From Daucus carota subsp. sativus (lineage: Eukaryota > Streptophyta > Magnoliopsida > Apiales > Apiaceae), in the NCBI RefSeq assembly GCF_001625215.2, contig NC_030383.2:51456380-51520379 (forward strand): 64,000 nt of DNA, given 5' to 3'. Position numbers and translations under genes: made by a program. Below the pieces are notes generated by a model. It was not told the origin of the DNA. It did no database searches and saw only the letters and a program-made list of their open reading frames with translations. Within the stretch, counting starts at the first letter, position 1, and every line of letters starts with the position of its first letter. Shown here piece after piece: positions 48,501-64,000 of the stretch.

Positions 48501-51500
48501 AGTATAGTTTATTTGCTGCATTCTAGATTTTTGGGATACTTCAAACCACAAGAAGGTAAGCCTGCTCTTTGGGAGCTGGATTGTGATTACTACCTACATG
48601 TTACCGGGATTGGAGAGGATGTTATCCCAGCGAAGAGGTAATTGTAGCGATCTATGTCTCACCTTCAATTATCTTGATCAGGGAATTAGAGTTAGTACTT
48701 CTATTGGATTGCTAGACTTCTCGTTCCGTAGGGAAATAATTTGGTACTATAGCCTAGGACAATAATGTTCGCTTCTTAGTTTACTGTTGAATGCAAGTAT
48801 TACATACAGATTAGGGTATGTATTTTTAGCTGTAGCATCACAAATACATACATGTCCATATCAATTACATACAAATGTGCATACATGCTGAGTGCTGACC
48901 CATGTTATGGAGTTATAATTTTTTAACATAACTCTATTGATTTACTTTTCACCTTTACCTTGGTTTAGGTGCTCAGATGGTATGTGTGTTTCTGCGCTTT
49001 CTCCTATTCCTGCTTGGAAAGAGGATTTTTATCGGATAAAGTTATCATCATTCGACAAATTGTTACAACAAACATGCAGTTCAATAAAGAATGTGCGGCT
49101 TTGGACAGAACCAGCTCAAAGAACTGGAATTTCTGGAATGGCACCTGATGCAGCGTATTTTTCCTCTTTATTGTGTTTGCCATCTTACATATCTTAAAAG
49201 ATTCCAATGCTCTACATTAGATTATTGGGCAGGCATGTATGAATTATCTTAAGTTTTGCTCCTTTGTCGATCTTTGTTCTGTATGTTTGAGGCAGCGACA
49301 ACTTGATACTGACGTTATTTGTACTCCCAAGTTCTTTATCTAGCATGTGCATATAATACCTGTTAACCAAAGCTGTAGATATATTGTAGTGTGCTTTACT
49401 AAAAAATATTCTTGCTTTATCTGGTAATATTTGATACATGAGATATATTATGTTTCTTCTTCTACATATACAGAGTATCATTTTACTGTTGTTTTCAACT
49501 TGATTTGGAATTCTTGCAAAATGGTATAATTTATCATTAGGCGTGCATCTAAGAGTCATCTGTTGACAAATGTAAAAGTAATGAAGTGATGACTGTTTTG
49601 TGAGTTTGATTTTCAATTAAATAAGTTTTGGTGACTTCGGGTCAAAACTGTAACAGATGTTGGATTGATTGAAAATATGTTCCTTAATAAAAGCATTTAT
49701 GGAAAACATCCAATGAACCACTTGAACCTATAAATGTTCAAGATTCTTGATAGCTTACTACCTGAAACTTCCAAATAACAAAGTATTTAGCTTTGTTTGA
49801 GAACTCTGTAGTCATATTAAGTTCTGAGAACGGGAAATATATAGGCACTTTGTGTGGAGTTGGGGAAGGTCTCTGCAGAGGAAGGGCATATCGGGTTCTT
49901 GCATGCAGTATTTACATTACTTTTGTTAAGTTATTTTTACTTAAGTTCAAATTGCTCTCTCCTTTTTGATATCTAAAAAACTGAATATTTGGGAGCAAAT
50001 TGGCTTGATACATGCGTAGCTAGGTATTAGAGGGATTATTCTATGGTTTGAGACCATCTCAAGTTGAAAACTAAGTTACAAGTTATACTTTCTATTTTAT
50101 GTTATTTCATATTCTTCTGTGTCTATGTTAGGTGCTTATTTTTCAGATTGTCCATCTAACCTGGTGTAAGGAAGTCATTCTTGAGTTGGATCTATTAGTA
50201 AATTTTCTTCCTCTTCCAATAAAGGATATCATATCAGCCCTCTCATCATGAAAGGATAGATATTTTCCCCTTTGTGATTAAGTTTGCATGTGTTTATTGG
50301 ATTCTTGCAGGTGCATTGATTTGTTGAATTTTTTTGTTATTCTTTCACTGGAACTAAATCTCTCCCACATATCTTGCAGAGAAATTCAGCTTAAAACCCC
50401 AAATTGGCTTTTTGGTCAGAGGAAGTTGGAGGATAGTAGCTCGGCACATAAGTTGGCTTCAGATGTTTGTGTCAACCAGGGGTCTCAGAATGATAACAGA
50501 CTCTATAACTTACTTGACATGGATTGGCTCTCTTATATAGGCAACAGTAAAGAAGAAGATGTATTCCAAAGGTAAGTTTGTAATTGGGATGATATTAGCG
50601 CCCCCCCCCCCCCCCCCCAATTTGTGGCGGGTGTATGAACATAAAAAGGATACCCAAAAATTGTAGTGTTCAGGTTTATAGTCCTAGTGTTTCAGTCTGA
50701 GATATATTTCTTTGCTTTTTTATAGGCTTTTTTTCATTTAGAGTCCTCTATAATAATTTCGTAGGCACCAGAGTGCCTTTTTAAGTGGTTTAGAATGCCC
50801 AAAAAGGCACATATATATTATTAGGTACCCTGTGTTGCTTGGACTCTTCCAAAAACCCTGCCGTACCCGTGTCGACACGACACTGACATTGACACTTGGA
50901 TCCGGATCCTAATACCATCTGGAAAATGGACACTTCATCTTAGACAATATATAATAACCTATATTATTTGTTTTACAGTATAATTTAACCTTCAAACTTT
51001 TGACATTGTCCTTATTATAAATTTATATATATGATAAATACTATTTTACCCTTGTTTTCCAAAAGTCTATGTAGTAATTTATATGAAATAATAGATATTT
51101 ATTTATAAAAAGTATCATATTATATTAAAAATAATATTTGTCGTGTCCAAATCCAAGTGTCGGATCCTCATAAAACATGTCCACTAGTCTTTGATATTAG
51201 AATTCAAAGAATCGGACACTTTGATATGTGTCCGTGTCGATCCTTCTTAAAGATTCTGAGCATCATAGCCCAAAATAGCAGAGCTCAGTGATCTGGCCCT
51301 TGTCTAGCACTCAAAAAAATGTTGTTGTATATACTTTATATCTAGTATCAACAATATTTGTGTTTTCTTCTTCTTTATTTACATGCAAACGTACTTTACA
51401 GAGATGTCATCAGTTCATCATGTGCTTCTTTGAACAATGTGGTGAGAGATTGTAGTGCTGTACATCAATTATAACTTTATGATCAAGCAGTTGGTTTCTT

Positions 51501-54500
51501 AGAACAACGCAAGTGAAAATGACGTTCTGCATATGACAATTAAATTAATACATGCATGAAAATTGGGAAGCGCAAATAACATAAGCATGAGTATTCATGA
51601 CGTACACAATGAATGTGTGGACTTGGCTGGTTTTCTACACTGAATGCAATAACACGTTATGTAAACGCATTTTTAGTGTGCTAGAGGGCCAAGTTTTTAA
51701 CTTGTGCTATTCTCGACATTTTTACTTAAAATTGTGCTAAATTAGACCAGCACCCTCCTTCCAATTTGTGGCCCTTTTTGTTTTTACATATTGTGAATTT
51801 TATTCTTATAATTTCTGAAATTTTCTTTTCCTTGTAATTTATGCACGTGCACCTACCTGCACTGGCTCAGGTTAAATTGCTTTCTAAATAAATGCTTTAA
51901 ACATTGTTGATGAGAAATCATTAGGAAACAGCTTGATGTAAACTTTGCAAGACATTAATAATACTAAATAACTTTATCCTTAAGCTAAATTGCAAACCTT
52001 ATATAAAGGATGATATTGCATTTATTTTCGTATTTGAATTTCTTCTTTAAAAAACTTTATTATTGATTAAATTTGATTTTGTGCTGTTATAGTTAGGAAA
52101 AACTCAACGAGCACCTTTCCTTTTCCTAAGTTGTTCATTTTAAATAGATGTTACTGTATAGTTAGAAGATAGGCATGCAAGCAAAAGTTTTGCTGATTAT
52201 CCCAACTCCATTAGGAAGCAAAATGCCTCCGGTCCGCTATACACCCAGTTTCATCTGGTATGACTGGGATGTATGACTGAGATGGACACATTTAAACTTT
52301 TTGTCACTGAAGCATGGTTTTGACTTAGTTTGACAGCTGTCCTTGTATCCTTTGACTAACGGAGTTGTGATGGTGTATTAAGTCCAAAAAACGTAATTCT
52401 TTGAATATTTTATACAGATGAAATTTTTTTTTATAGTGTTTCATAGGCTAGTTACAATGGTCATAGCTTCATTGATTTTAATTAATTAAATTTGTTTTGA
52501 CATGAAACTGAAAATGTTGCGGGTTTTTTTTTACAGTAATGCGTCAGAAGTGTTTAGATGGTTTGTGATGTAGTGTGATCTTGGCATCTTGCAGATTAGG
52601 TTTTCGAATTCACAAATCTAGGCATATAGATTTTACTTCCAGTCCTTTGACAGCCAAACAAAAATAAAGCATTCTGCTGTATCAGAGTTGTTTACAAATG
52701 CACTAGACAACTGTGGGAAGATGACCTTACAGATGACCCTTTTTTAATGTTGAGACTTGTCCTTCTGCAGATATCTGGCAATGACTTCGGTTGATGAAGC
52801 TAATGGGTGGTATGGTGGTACATTACTTGGTGATCAAGATGAAACCAGTGATATTTACAAGCATTATGCTGAACTTTGTCAGGTAATACGAGGATGTCTG
52901 TTTGAGTTATGCCATAAAATCATTTATAAAGGGTATGCTAGATGCAGTCCAATTCAAATAAATTAAGATTGCGTTTGGGAAATTGTATTTCATTTTAAAT
53001 GACAGGATTTGATGTTTCATTTCAAATTCTCAGCTTTATACTAGTATTTGAGTGTGCTAGATTTCAAATCAAATTCAAATCCAACTTTTTTGTGCATCCA
53101 AACATGAATTTGATCAAATCCAGGATTTCAAATGAAATCCAGCCATAAAGGATTTTTTTTATGGAATTCTTTTCACGCTATGAAACTGCAAATAAGTGTT
53201 CTCTTTTATATTCCATATAACTGCTATTGTTGAATGTTAAAACTGCAAACAAGTGTTTTAATATAGTTGGACACTGCCTCATGGTGTAGTAGCATGTGGC
53301 TATAAGAAAATAACCTGTAAAGGATAACTTGGTTAATCAAAATCTTAATAGTGCTGTCATTACTCATTTTTATATTTTGCTAATATTGGTTAAACACTTT
53401 TGTTTGTTTTTCTGAAGCGTCATGGACATGTGCTCCTTCATTATTTGTCTTGTCAAGTTTCATCTAACTGAATGCCTCACTAGCAGGGTCCTGCAGTGGA
53501 ACCATTTCAGAATGATTCTCAGAATGAGAAACTCTATGCCGACTTTCTCCAAACTGGCACATATGATGGTTTGAATGATACAACTGCCGAAAAAGAAATG
53601 GAAGAAGCTCTCAAGGAATATCAAAGTATTGGCGCAGATCTTGGGATTATCCCCAGGTCGTGTAAAGCTTCATATGGGGACCCATCCCAGTTGACGAGAT
53701 GGATTATTGGACAGGACAAGTTACATAAGATTTGAGGACCACCCTCTTCTCCTATAGTTGTAATGCCACTAGGCAAGTGGGAGGGGTAAGGGTTCACAAG
53801 GAGCCTTACCTGCATGCATGTGCCTCTACTGTAAAATGAGCACTTAATCTGTAATCTCTACCAAGAGAAATTGAGTATCACCAGACTACAGTATTAGGGA
53901 CTGTGATTCCACTTTATGTATCCTTATTTGATACATGTATTTGGTGAATAATCAGACTACAAATGGGAGTAGGGGACTGAAGTTCATATTTGAGAGAATA
54001 AATATAAATTACATGTTTTTAGGCCACGAAAATGTTTCAGTGTTGCAAACGAAAGCTGATTAATCGGTAATCTGATTTAGAAGAGAAATGCAGTAAAAGA
54101 GAAACTACGTTTAGAATGCAAAAAATGAATTGATTTGTTCATAAACGCAGTAGCCAATTACACAAGCCATGACCACATCCAAGTTTAATACTCCCTCCGT
54201 CCCCCTCAATTGTTTTTACATTGGCGAGGGACACGGAGACCAAGACAATGTATGAAAAATGAGTAAAATTAGATGAAAAGTGGATAAACTGGTGGGACCT
54301 ACCAATATTTAATAATGATCTGAGATAGTGGAGGAAATTGTTAAATATGAGATAGTAGGAGAAGATAATGGGTGTAATGATGAGGAAAACTTACTATTTA
54401 TAGTAACGTAAATAAATGAGAGAGACATCCCAAAATAGTAATGTAAAGAAATGAGGGGGACAGAGTGAGTATATCCTAACATCGGCAATAACAAGGAGAA

Positions 54501-57500
54501 TCATGCAGAATGCTCTTTTAGTCATTCATACAGTCATTGTCCACTCTTAGACATCAAATACATTTGCAGAAATGAAAAGCAGCAGTTTGCCAAAGCACGT
54601 TATCCTCTGGTGGAACTTTGACCCTTTTTGACCCTGTGGTGATGTAATTTGTTGTTAAGAAAGAGGGTCCTGGTCCCCAGCAAGTGATTGCTGGGGGACC
54701 GTTATTTGGCATATGATTTTTCCACCGTTGGATGCCTGGATAGACGGCTGGGATTAGAAGCTAGATTCGCCACGTCTAGCGGTTTTTAAGCGCTAGATGC
54801 TACACGTCTAGCGGTTAAAAATAGCTAGACGTCTAGCGCTTAAAAACCACTAGACGGTAGTATTTTACAATTTTACTTTTAGTACGTCTAGCGCTTAAAA
54901 ACCACTAGACATCTTGCAGTAGTTAAAGGAAACGAAACCAGAAGCGCACAAACGGTCGAAACACAGTACTGAACTGACTAGGGCGATCAAGTGAGATCAA
55001 GTGCGATTCTGGTGATCACAAGCAAGCAATTTTATTCACGTTTCTTGACTACTCAAGTATAATCGATTATAACTGGTTCCACAGAGATGAAGCGATTTTA
55101 TGTGTATATGTATTTCTATGTGTTTTTGACTGTATATGCATATCTATGTGTTTCATATGTGTTTCGATGTTGGATATGATATCTATGTGTTTGTGAATGT
55201 CTTGAAGACGGAATAAGGTGTAGCAAAATCAGAAAAAGCTTGGCTTGTGGTTGTGGTTATTTGGATTGTTGCGCTTAATGTGTTTGAATGAACTATGTTT
55301 CGACCGTTTATGCGCTTTTGGTTTCGTTTCCTTTAACTGCTGCAAGACGTCTAGCGGTTTTTAAGCGCTAGACGTACTAAGGGTAAAATTGTAAAAAACT
55401 ACCGTCTAGCTGTTTTTAACCGCTAGACGTATAGCGCTAGCGCTTAAAAACCGTTAGATGTGGCGAATCTAACTTCTAATCCCAGCCGTCCAACCAGTCA
55501 TCCAACGGTGGAAAAATCATATGCCAGATAGCGGTCTCCCAGCAATCACTTGCTGGGGACCAGGACCCTAAGATTAATCATATTTTTGTACGGGACTGCG
55601 TTAATAGTTGTCATTTTGAGTGATTAGAAGATGAAAATTATCATTTTAGTATTATTAATGTTTTTTCCTGGTGTTCTATTGTTAATGTATTCATGCTGCG
55701 GATGATAATTAATTTGATGATTTTTTTTTTTACCTTTTTTTTTGTCAAATCAAATTTGATAAAATCGGAATAGGAGACACACCACGTTTTTGATGCGTTC
55801 AAGGACTGGATCTTAGTTTTTTCATTCGCTTCTGACGAATCTTTTACGCGGCGAATTTGAACTTATTTCAGGTGATTCACCAGTAATTATTTTCATATCT
55901 GCCAATATCGAATTATGGTCGTTACTAGGACTGTGATGAAAGATTTGTCACGGTCTAGTAGCGATTTTGGTCATCAAGTTTGGTGGCTTGGATTGTTTGA
56001 TGGTGAAATATTTGTTAATCATGTGAGAAACAACAATTGTAGATGAAAATATGACAATGTGAGGGAAAGTCCTGATGCTTAAACATCTTCTAGGGGCAGA
56101 GTAGCCAAATGCTTGAATTTAATCTTCCGTTCTGCTTCTGTCATCGTTTCTGAAAATTGTAGACTTGTTTGAGAGATGAGGGTTCTAGACTCTCATTACT
56201 AAAACCTGATAATCCCTGCGTGTTTGCACAACTTTTCTAACCCGAGGAAAAGTTTTGGTTTAACAGCTCAATTACCTTGTTCTTTCTAACACCTACTTGC
56301 CAGGAAGGAAGATAAAGCTACGTCTAAGTGATTGTTACTGCTTTTCGCTTTTGTGGAGTTTACCACTGCAAGGATTCTAGCGTTTAAATCAAAAGCAAAT
56401 CGAAACATAAACACCTGTAACTAAAATTTTTCTGTTTATCTAAACATTTTTCTGTAACATAAACATAAACATTGCCTCTGCTGGTTCCTGTCGCAGTGCA
56501 ATCACTAAGTAAACCAACAACAGAAGACTAGATCTAAATCTGTTTCTTTTGATGTCCGCGCATCAGCAATGAACCATTACTTCTTATCTATGTTAGCACA
56601 AGAAGATAAAATCAGCCATCATAGAGATGTGATCTTCCCGCCCATGTGAGAATTGATCAGTGCTAGCCATAGCCATAGAAAAAATATAAGAAAATATTTA
56701 AATCTTCTTACCTTTAGCACGCTTCTTTTTCTTTAACACTAATGCTGCATGTTTCTCATGTTTCCACTTTCTGTATCTATCCCTATTTTTTAACCATGAA
56801 GAGTAATCTTTTCCCTCTTTGCACTCAATGAAATCTGCCAAATCATCAACCGCTGATATTTCTCCAATGCATCTCAGATAATTGACCCCATTGGGTGTGT
56901 TCTGGGGGGTTTCCTCTGTAGCAACAGCATTTAAATTATCATGATTGGTGGATAATGAACAATTTTCCAGTTGGCCAATTCGCTTAAAGTTGGAAGGAGG
57001 AATCTTACTGCAGAAAAAAAACAAATAGTAATGTTCCAAAAACTATATAAATTACTTGCAACATGTTGATACTAAACAAGAACTTGAAAATGCACCTGAA
57101 CTTCAATCTGGTTTGATTTCTATCTAGAATAAATAGTTTGATCGTTTTTTGCTCAAAAAGTATTCACATATAAAGACATTTTTGGCCAACTATCTAAGAG
57201 TGCCAAAACCTACAACAGTATTTACACAAGTGAAATCTATTTTTTAAGGGCTAGGAAATATTTTCGTTCCATACTGAACAGTGGCTGTGACAATACAACA
57301 GGCCCTATATAAACCACCACAATATATTTTCTATTGTAGTCACAAGGCTTGAATCTAATTGTGTTACAAAGTGCATTCAAAATAAAGATATCCAGGAAAA
57401 TGTTATGATCAATAGGTTAAGCTGACAATCAATAGGTGGTGGTATAGAAAATAATTTACCTCAAGTACAAGGAATGTATCTTCTGAAACTTAGTAGCGAC

Positions 57501-60500
57501 AACTAGGCTAGTAGATATGTTGCGTCTTGCAGCCTGCAGCATAAACCAAAAGTTAATTCACATCACAAATTTAACCGCGAGAAGGGCAAAAAAGAAAAGA
57601 TCTTGCCTGTTGAGGAAACTGGTATCCAATATCAACTACCAATTTCAATGCCTCTAAGTTTCCCTCTTCAAACACAAAAAGATTCATGATTGCCATTATG
57701 CACAATATGCAGCCGTTTACTAAGAAATCGACCCCGCTTAGAAAACCGAACGACAGCAAACGCAAAAAGTGAAAAAGCATCGGCTTTGACTTCTTATGCT
57801 TTGTTAGTTGAGATTCTATCAGGTTGCAAACCGAATTTGTGATTGGTAGGTTGATATCTAGTGCGGTGAAAGAGTCTGCGATACTGGCAATACATTGATA
57901 CTCCTTACATGAGAGGTTTTCGGATTTCAGACGACCTATACACCTACTCCGTAAACACCAAAGAGACTGTAACAGCGATATGCTCATTAAGTTTACCAAA
58001 GAGGTGAGAAAACAAACATCGTGTATACTTGCATCATCACAGGCATCAAACAGAACACTGTCAATATCATCAGAAACTCTTCTTATTATGCAGCTTAGGA
58101 CTGATAGAATCTCATCTCTGCAAGATCTGTCAAGAATGCATAGATTATCTTCCATGTATGTAATAGCAGAAGTTGAAAGATCATCTTTTGATCTTAAAAA
58201 CCTTTCTCTGTAATGTGAATCCCATGAATCACTGAAGTTGGTGTTCAAATTACTAATTTTCTCTCTTGTCGCAGGCTGAATACATGATTCAAATACTGGG
58301 AAAAAATGCCCAGATATATTTGAATTAAGAAAATAGAATTTATTATGTTCAGGACAGCCATCAATTTGCAGCTTAGCAATGTGATCGGCATACAATATTA
58401 TTGACCTTCTAAATGTTAATAGGTAATGATCAATAAGCTTAAGATCTGGTATAGAATGATCAAAATCCAAGTTAAATCCAACGGCTTCAGAGACTAGTGA
58501 AATCATATGCGTTTGAATAAGTTTTGGTAGACATAACATATGAGGTTTGTGTAGCAACGACAAGGCGGCAGTTACACTCATTCCTGGAGCTATTAAGTCC
58601 TCAAGGGGCCATGATAAGCGAGCAAGCAAATTCTCTATATTTTGCTCATTGAAAATGAACAGAAAAAAGTGAGCACAGATCAGCTCCATCATTATCTTAA
58701 GGTTACCATCACCCAAATAATCCATAGACAATTCATAGCTAGTTGAAGAAACATAATCAATTTTATTAAAGTAGCCTTCAAGCTGTCCGCTGAGAGATAG
58801 TTCATCAACAAATACCTGAGGACAAAATTTATTAGGCAGCTGTGCAGCAAACTTCTATGAACATACATGACTGCTACAGAAACAGTAGAAAATCCAAATG
58901 ACAATTGGAGCAAGTTGTATGTTAATTTCAAGGATACTCCTGCAAGCAGGGCAGCAAGTAAACTAGGTTGCAAAAGACTAATACATGTGATGTGCCTAAT
59001 TGATTATGTGTAAAAGAGCTAATATAATCTTAGCTAAAATGGTGCCTAAGCCTAAGTAACTCACTAATTGTTTTGCACATACTGAGATGGAGTGTTCAGT
59101 GGTACACAGGTTCAATGAGAATTCAGCAAGGCTAATCAATTTTGTTGATTTTAAGCATATTAAGGTTCCTACCACAGTTACCTTGTCAACTGTCGCCTAT
59201 AAAGGGAAGGCAAAAGATTTTATGCATTATAGATCATTAAGTAGAAGAATGTGTATGAAGACTACAGAGAACAACTTATCAAGACTATTTATCTGACAGT
59301 CTTTTACTTTTAGTTTCTAATGCGCAGGACTCAAACTACCAAACATACTTCAGACAAAATATTATTCATAAATCTACAATGAATATAGTCACTACTGTCA
59401 ATAAGCTTGTGAATTGCCCTCATTTGGATGTTAAGCCAAATTCTTAGAATTCCTCACTTTCAAATAGTTACAGTTATGGTGAACTTCTGGTACACACTAT
59501 AATACTTAGATGGTAGAAAATTGTCCTAATACCCAAGGTCACATGTAGAGCTTATGGAGGCTACTTATTACTCCCTTACTAAGAGTGTAATTGTGAAATG
59601 CAATTTTGTATATAGTATTCAGGAATTTGTAGACTCACTCAGAGAACATTTGAGCATTCAAATTAATGATATATAGTTATAAAAAATTGTAATAACATAT
59701 GGTTTCAAGGAATTTAAAAGGATAATTACTTAAACAATATTTTTCATATTCATTGGCAATTTTGGTTTTAAATCTTCATTAGATTGTGTTTATTAATCGA
59801 AAAATGCAGGGGCCATTTCATTCTTGATATTTGAATCCTGTTCACAAGAATCAGAATGTTATTTTCATTTGCTAGTGTTTCAATAGGGGTTTTGCTTGGT
59901 TAAAATAGGAACATATACGGTTAGACCTATGAACTAGCTAAATCAACCCCCCTGTAACCTAATGGAATTCCATATCTTTCTCATTCCCATAAACCTATCA
60001 AGCATCCCCGTGATATTTCTTCTATATTTCATTTCTGTTCATATGTCCAACATATATACAACAAACTAATTCATCAGTAGTTGTTCTCTTTCTTTGATCT
60101 ATATAATAAAATAATATTCCTAAAAGTGAGAGGAAAAAATTTTAATACTGAGAGAATAAAATAGACCATTTCTGCAGGGCAGGGGGTGGGGGGCGATTAT
60201 TATTTACCTCGATGATTGATGACAGGACGGGGATGCATGAATCTGTCAGTTTTAAAGAAAATATGAAAGCAACAAATTCTTTGGCAAATGAATTGGCAGA
60301 CCCCTTGTTGCCATTATTAATACTGGAATAAGAATTCCCAAAGCTGGTGCTACTTTCTGCGCTTGATACAAGTTGACTTAATGTTCTTGCAATCATAAAA
60401 AGAGATTGTCCATTCTCATCATGAATATTTTGCCGCTTAAGCAGGTCCTGTATTTTCAAACAACATCTTAATAGGACATAAAGTTCTGCAGCAGAAGCCA

Positions 60501-61533
60501 ACGTATCCGGGTGGGAAATTGCTTGTTTATTACCCTCACTGGCAGAACTAACACATAAATCAGAGTGTAACTGCTTAAAACGCTTGCAAAATTCTTTAAA
60601 TAGTATGTCAGAAAGCCTACACATATCTTTACTTGTCACTCTCATTCCACTTGGAACAATTTCATAATCCAGCTGAGCCAAATCAGTCCCTACTTTCATG
60701 CAAGACCATCGGTTTCTAGACAGCTCGACTAAAAGATAATACAGTTTTCTCAAGAATGATGGATTTAGACCCTGCAATATAAGAACATCATATCATAAAA
60801 TAAAATAAAAAGATTAATAATTGGACTACATCAAAATGACCAAATCAAAGCATAAAACCATAAATATCTCAAATCTGTGCTACAAATCAAATTTATGTAC
60901 AGAAATATCACAAATGTTCTTGACGTTATTGCCCTGCCAAACGACGTACTTCAAAATTGGAGGGATAAAGAGTGAACAGCATTTAAAAATAATCTAATTG
61001 TTTCCAATTGCTGCAAACGACTTCGTAATTTTATTCTACTGTGGTAATATTTCTCAAAAATAGGGCCTCTACATAATCAAAGTAAGGTACTGTTTGGGGT
61101 TGCTGTTGCAGACTGCAACAGCAGCTTTTTGCTCAAAAGCAGGTGAAAAACTGTTTGGTAAATCAAAAAGCAGCTTTTCTGAACAGCAGTTTTTAGCCGA
61201 AAAGCTGCTGTTAGAAAAAGCAGGTCCTCCCATGCTTTTGGAAAAAGCTGCTTTTCAGCTTTTGCAGAATGCTGTTATAGATTTCATTATAAAACCTCAC
61301 CAAAAACATTATTTTTTTTTAATTTATAACTCAAAATAAGTAATATCAAAAAATTACCAAACAGTTATCTGATTTCTACAACAGCACTTATTTACCAGCA
61401 CTTTTTCTGACAGCACAGCAATTTTTAACAGCACTCCCAAACAGACCCTAAATGTATAAGTACATCTTATGCTCAGATCAGTCATTCATTAAGAATACAT
61501 GAACAAATAAACAAACAAGTATGTAATTACTTT

Positions 61534-61573
<40 letters not shown>

Positions 61574-64000
61574 TTACATTGGGAGGAGGAGCAGCAGCAG
61601 CAGAAACTAGGGTATGGAAGAGGTGGAAAAGAGGAGAGGGTATGCAATTAGAGACGGGGGGTGCTTCATTTTGCTTCGTTTTGTTCCTTGTACCAACCAT
61701 CTTCTTCTCTTCTTCTCCAATGAAACCCCTTCTTTTCACCTCCACCGATTTTGAAATTAGGGCAGCGCGGGATGCAAACTTCTCAAATCACTTCTTTTTT
61801 TTCTCGCTAAATTCGCAAATCACATTTACAAATTACAAGTAGCGCAAGTGCAAAACAATTTTGGTCCCGTACTAAATTAATTTTTCTCTTTTTCTCAAAT
61901 ATAAATATAAACAATTAATCTCCATATTTTATTTTATAAATTATTTGACTTTTTGACACATATTTTTAAGTGTTTTGATGATGTATTATTTTTAATTTTT
62001 TATGAAACTAATATATATTATATATTATCAGAAAAAAATTGAAAAAAATTATTTCACTTTATAGTCAAAATACTTAAAAATTGGGTCAAAAACTCAACCT
62101 AACTTACAAAACAAAAAGTATATAAAAGAGTCATTTATACATAGTTGGTCAAACAAGCGTTTATTAGATGGTCGATAACTCCAACCAGATCTGGAGAAAA
62201 TGTTGCTTGTAATATCTCATTTTCAACAAATCGCGTGATTTCAATAAGAATGGATTAATCGGTCATTATTTTTTTATATTTGTTCGACATGACTATTTTT
62301 ATACATAATTTATGACATTTATTATTGAATCGATTTTCTACTAAAAAAGAGAAAATATTAAACTTGTACAGAACACATCGGTGATTTTAGAGCAAGTCCA
62401 ATAGGTGTGCTAAATCAAGTCTTAAATCCAAAAATAGGGAAATAGGCAATATGAGATAAAACTGCACTCCAACACTATGCTAGTGATGTGCTAAATCACT
62501 AGCACAAGCCTTCCCTTCCCTATTTTTAGAATATGGTAGCCACTTCTAAACTATTTTTATCATTAAAATATTCATTTCTCTCTCTCCTTCACATCATTTC
62601 CCTCTCTTTTTTCCCTCTCTCCTCCACTATTTAATATTATTATAATAATAGGGAATGGATATAGGGAGTACTATTGGAGCTCATGTGCTAAATCTTGTGC
62701 TAAATCACTAAGACATATTATTTTATAATATTTTTAGGGAACCTCTTAGCATAGTGTTGGACTTGCTCTTATGTGTCTAACGATGAATTTGACTTGGATA
62801 CTTTTTCCGTATAACGCAATTAAATAAAATATAAAAAAAATATGATTCTTACCAATTTAGTACAAAGTTCGGAGAATGAACTCCTGTGTATTTCTTCTCT
62901 ATATGATATTTTATTCATGTGAGACTCCACTATAACGAAAATCCAATTTTCAAAGTGAGGATAAATTGGAGAGAAAAAAATTTTAATTGATAAAATATAT
63001 ATGATAATATTATAAATATTATTATGACATGTTATAAGCTAGTTATTATTAATATGTTACAGTAACATATAATTTTGACGTTTTATCAAACAAATCTAAC
63101 GATTTTTATTAGGATGAATATCAAGTAAGTCACTCATTTCGTCCAAATGTATCAATTGAGTCACTGATTCCCAAATTGACTCAGATTAGACATTAATTAA
63201 AAAAAAATGTATCAAAAATATCACTTTATCGTTAGTCGAAATTTTGAAAGTATTATATATTGAGTTTCGCATATTTTTTATGAATGATATTACATCCAAA
63301 TGAAAGATTCCGAGTTCTACTATTTTTGCTAATATTTTTATATTTTTAAAATTTTATCAACTATTTATTTTTGATTTTTTGATTGTTTTATTTGATTTAA
63401 ATAAAAAAAAATAATAGATAAATTTTTGAAAATCTAAAAATATTATCTAAAATAATAGAACTCAGAATCTTTCATTTAGATGTAATACCATTCATAAAAA
63501 ATGTTCGAAACTCAATATATAATATTTTTAAAATTTCGACTAACGATAGATTGATATTTTTGATACAAAATTTTCTAATGAGTATTTTATTTGAGTCAAT
63601 TTGAGAATCAGTGACTCAATTGATACATTTGGACGAAACGAGTGACATACTTGATATTTATCCCGACGATTTTTATTTCTTCTGACAATCATGTTATTTT
63701 ATACAGTTATATACAAATGCAAGGTTGCCACATATTTTTTAAATATAAAAAGTGAACTACATTTGCACAAAACTAGTTTAATCAAAACAACATAAACTCA
63801 ACCAAAAATTGTGAAAAGATATATAGAGCAATCCTACACCCGTGTGATATCAAAGTGACTGAATATAATAGCAACCACAGAAAAACAAGAGGTGGTGAGT
63901 GTGACTATAATTAGAATGCCATCTTCTAATGCAAACTCTCTTCAAATCGTACTAAACATTCCCCATGGCTGCTGCACCATTGCAATATTCATTCTCTCCT

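Overview
The window is nuclear DNA of a flowering plant, most likely a eudicot. It is AT-rich, its genes have many introns with plant-type splice sites, and its mobile elements are plant families (Copia LTR retrotransposons, Mutator-like elements, CACTA, hAT, PIF/Harbinger- and Stowaway-type MITEs, Helitron). The species cannot be fixed from the sequence. No tRNA, rRNA, CRISPR or bacterial-type operon was seen.

Layout. 1-5.7 kb: the 3' end of a Copia-type retrotransposon with a 1.57 kb LTR, then a satellite-like repeat and a Mutator-like element (MULE) with a transposase gene and a divergent small ORF. 5.7-9.5 kb: two MITEs and a 3.0 kb Helitron carrying captured pieces of CPSF73-II and ribosomal protein L27a. 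10-26 kb: three tandem minus-strand five-exon genes for 12-oxophytodienoate reductase-like flavoenzymes (called OPR-a, OPR-b, OPR-c here). 27.8-28.7 kb: a single-exon DUF579 glucuronoxylan methyltransferase-like gene. 29-35 kb: mobile-element rich DNA (Stowaway, hAT, CACTA remnant, LTR remnant, PIF-like MITE). 36.1-53.7 kb: one 16-exon SAC-domain phosphoinositide phosphatase gene with large repeat-filled introns. 54-55.6 kb: a Stowaway MITE and a long-arm fold-back MULE. 56.7-61.7 kb: a five-exon minus-strand gene for a 759-residue protein I do not recognise. 62-63.7 kb: a PIF-like MITE and a second 554 bp fold-back element. At 63.96 kb a new plus-strand gene may begin.

Function. The OPR trio would act on electrophilic alpha,beta-unsaturated carbonyls (type-I OPR chemistry). 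OPR-a looks intact. OPR-b has an open frame, but the AG acceptor before its exon 4 reads TG. OPR-c has Phe in place of the catalytic Tyr of the H-x-x-H-x-Y motif. The cluster may therefore be one conventional enzyme plus two altered copies. The SAC phosphatase (vacuolar phosphoinositide turnover by family), the xylan methyltransferase (secondary wall) and the unknown protein are ordinary unrelated neighbours.

Most intergenic and intronic DNA consists of small non-autonomous elements, many with both termini and target-site duplications readable. All exon coordinates were derived by hand from splice signals, frame continuity and family similarity; no alignment was run.
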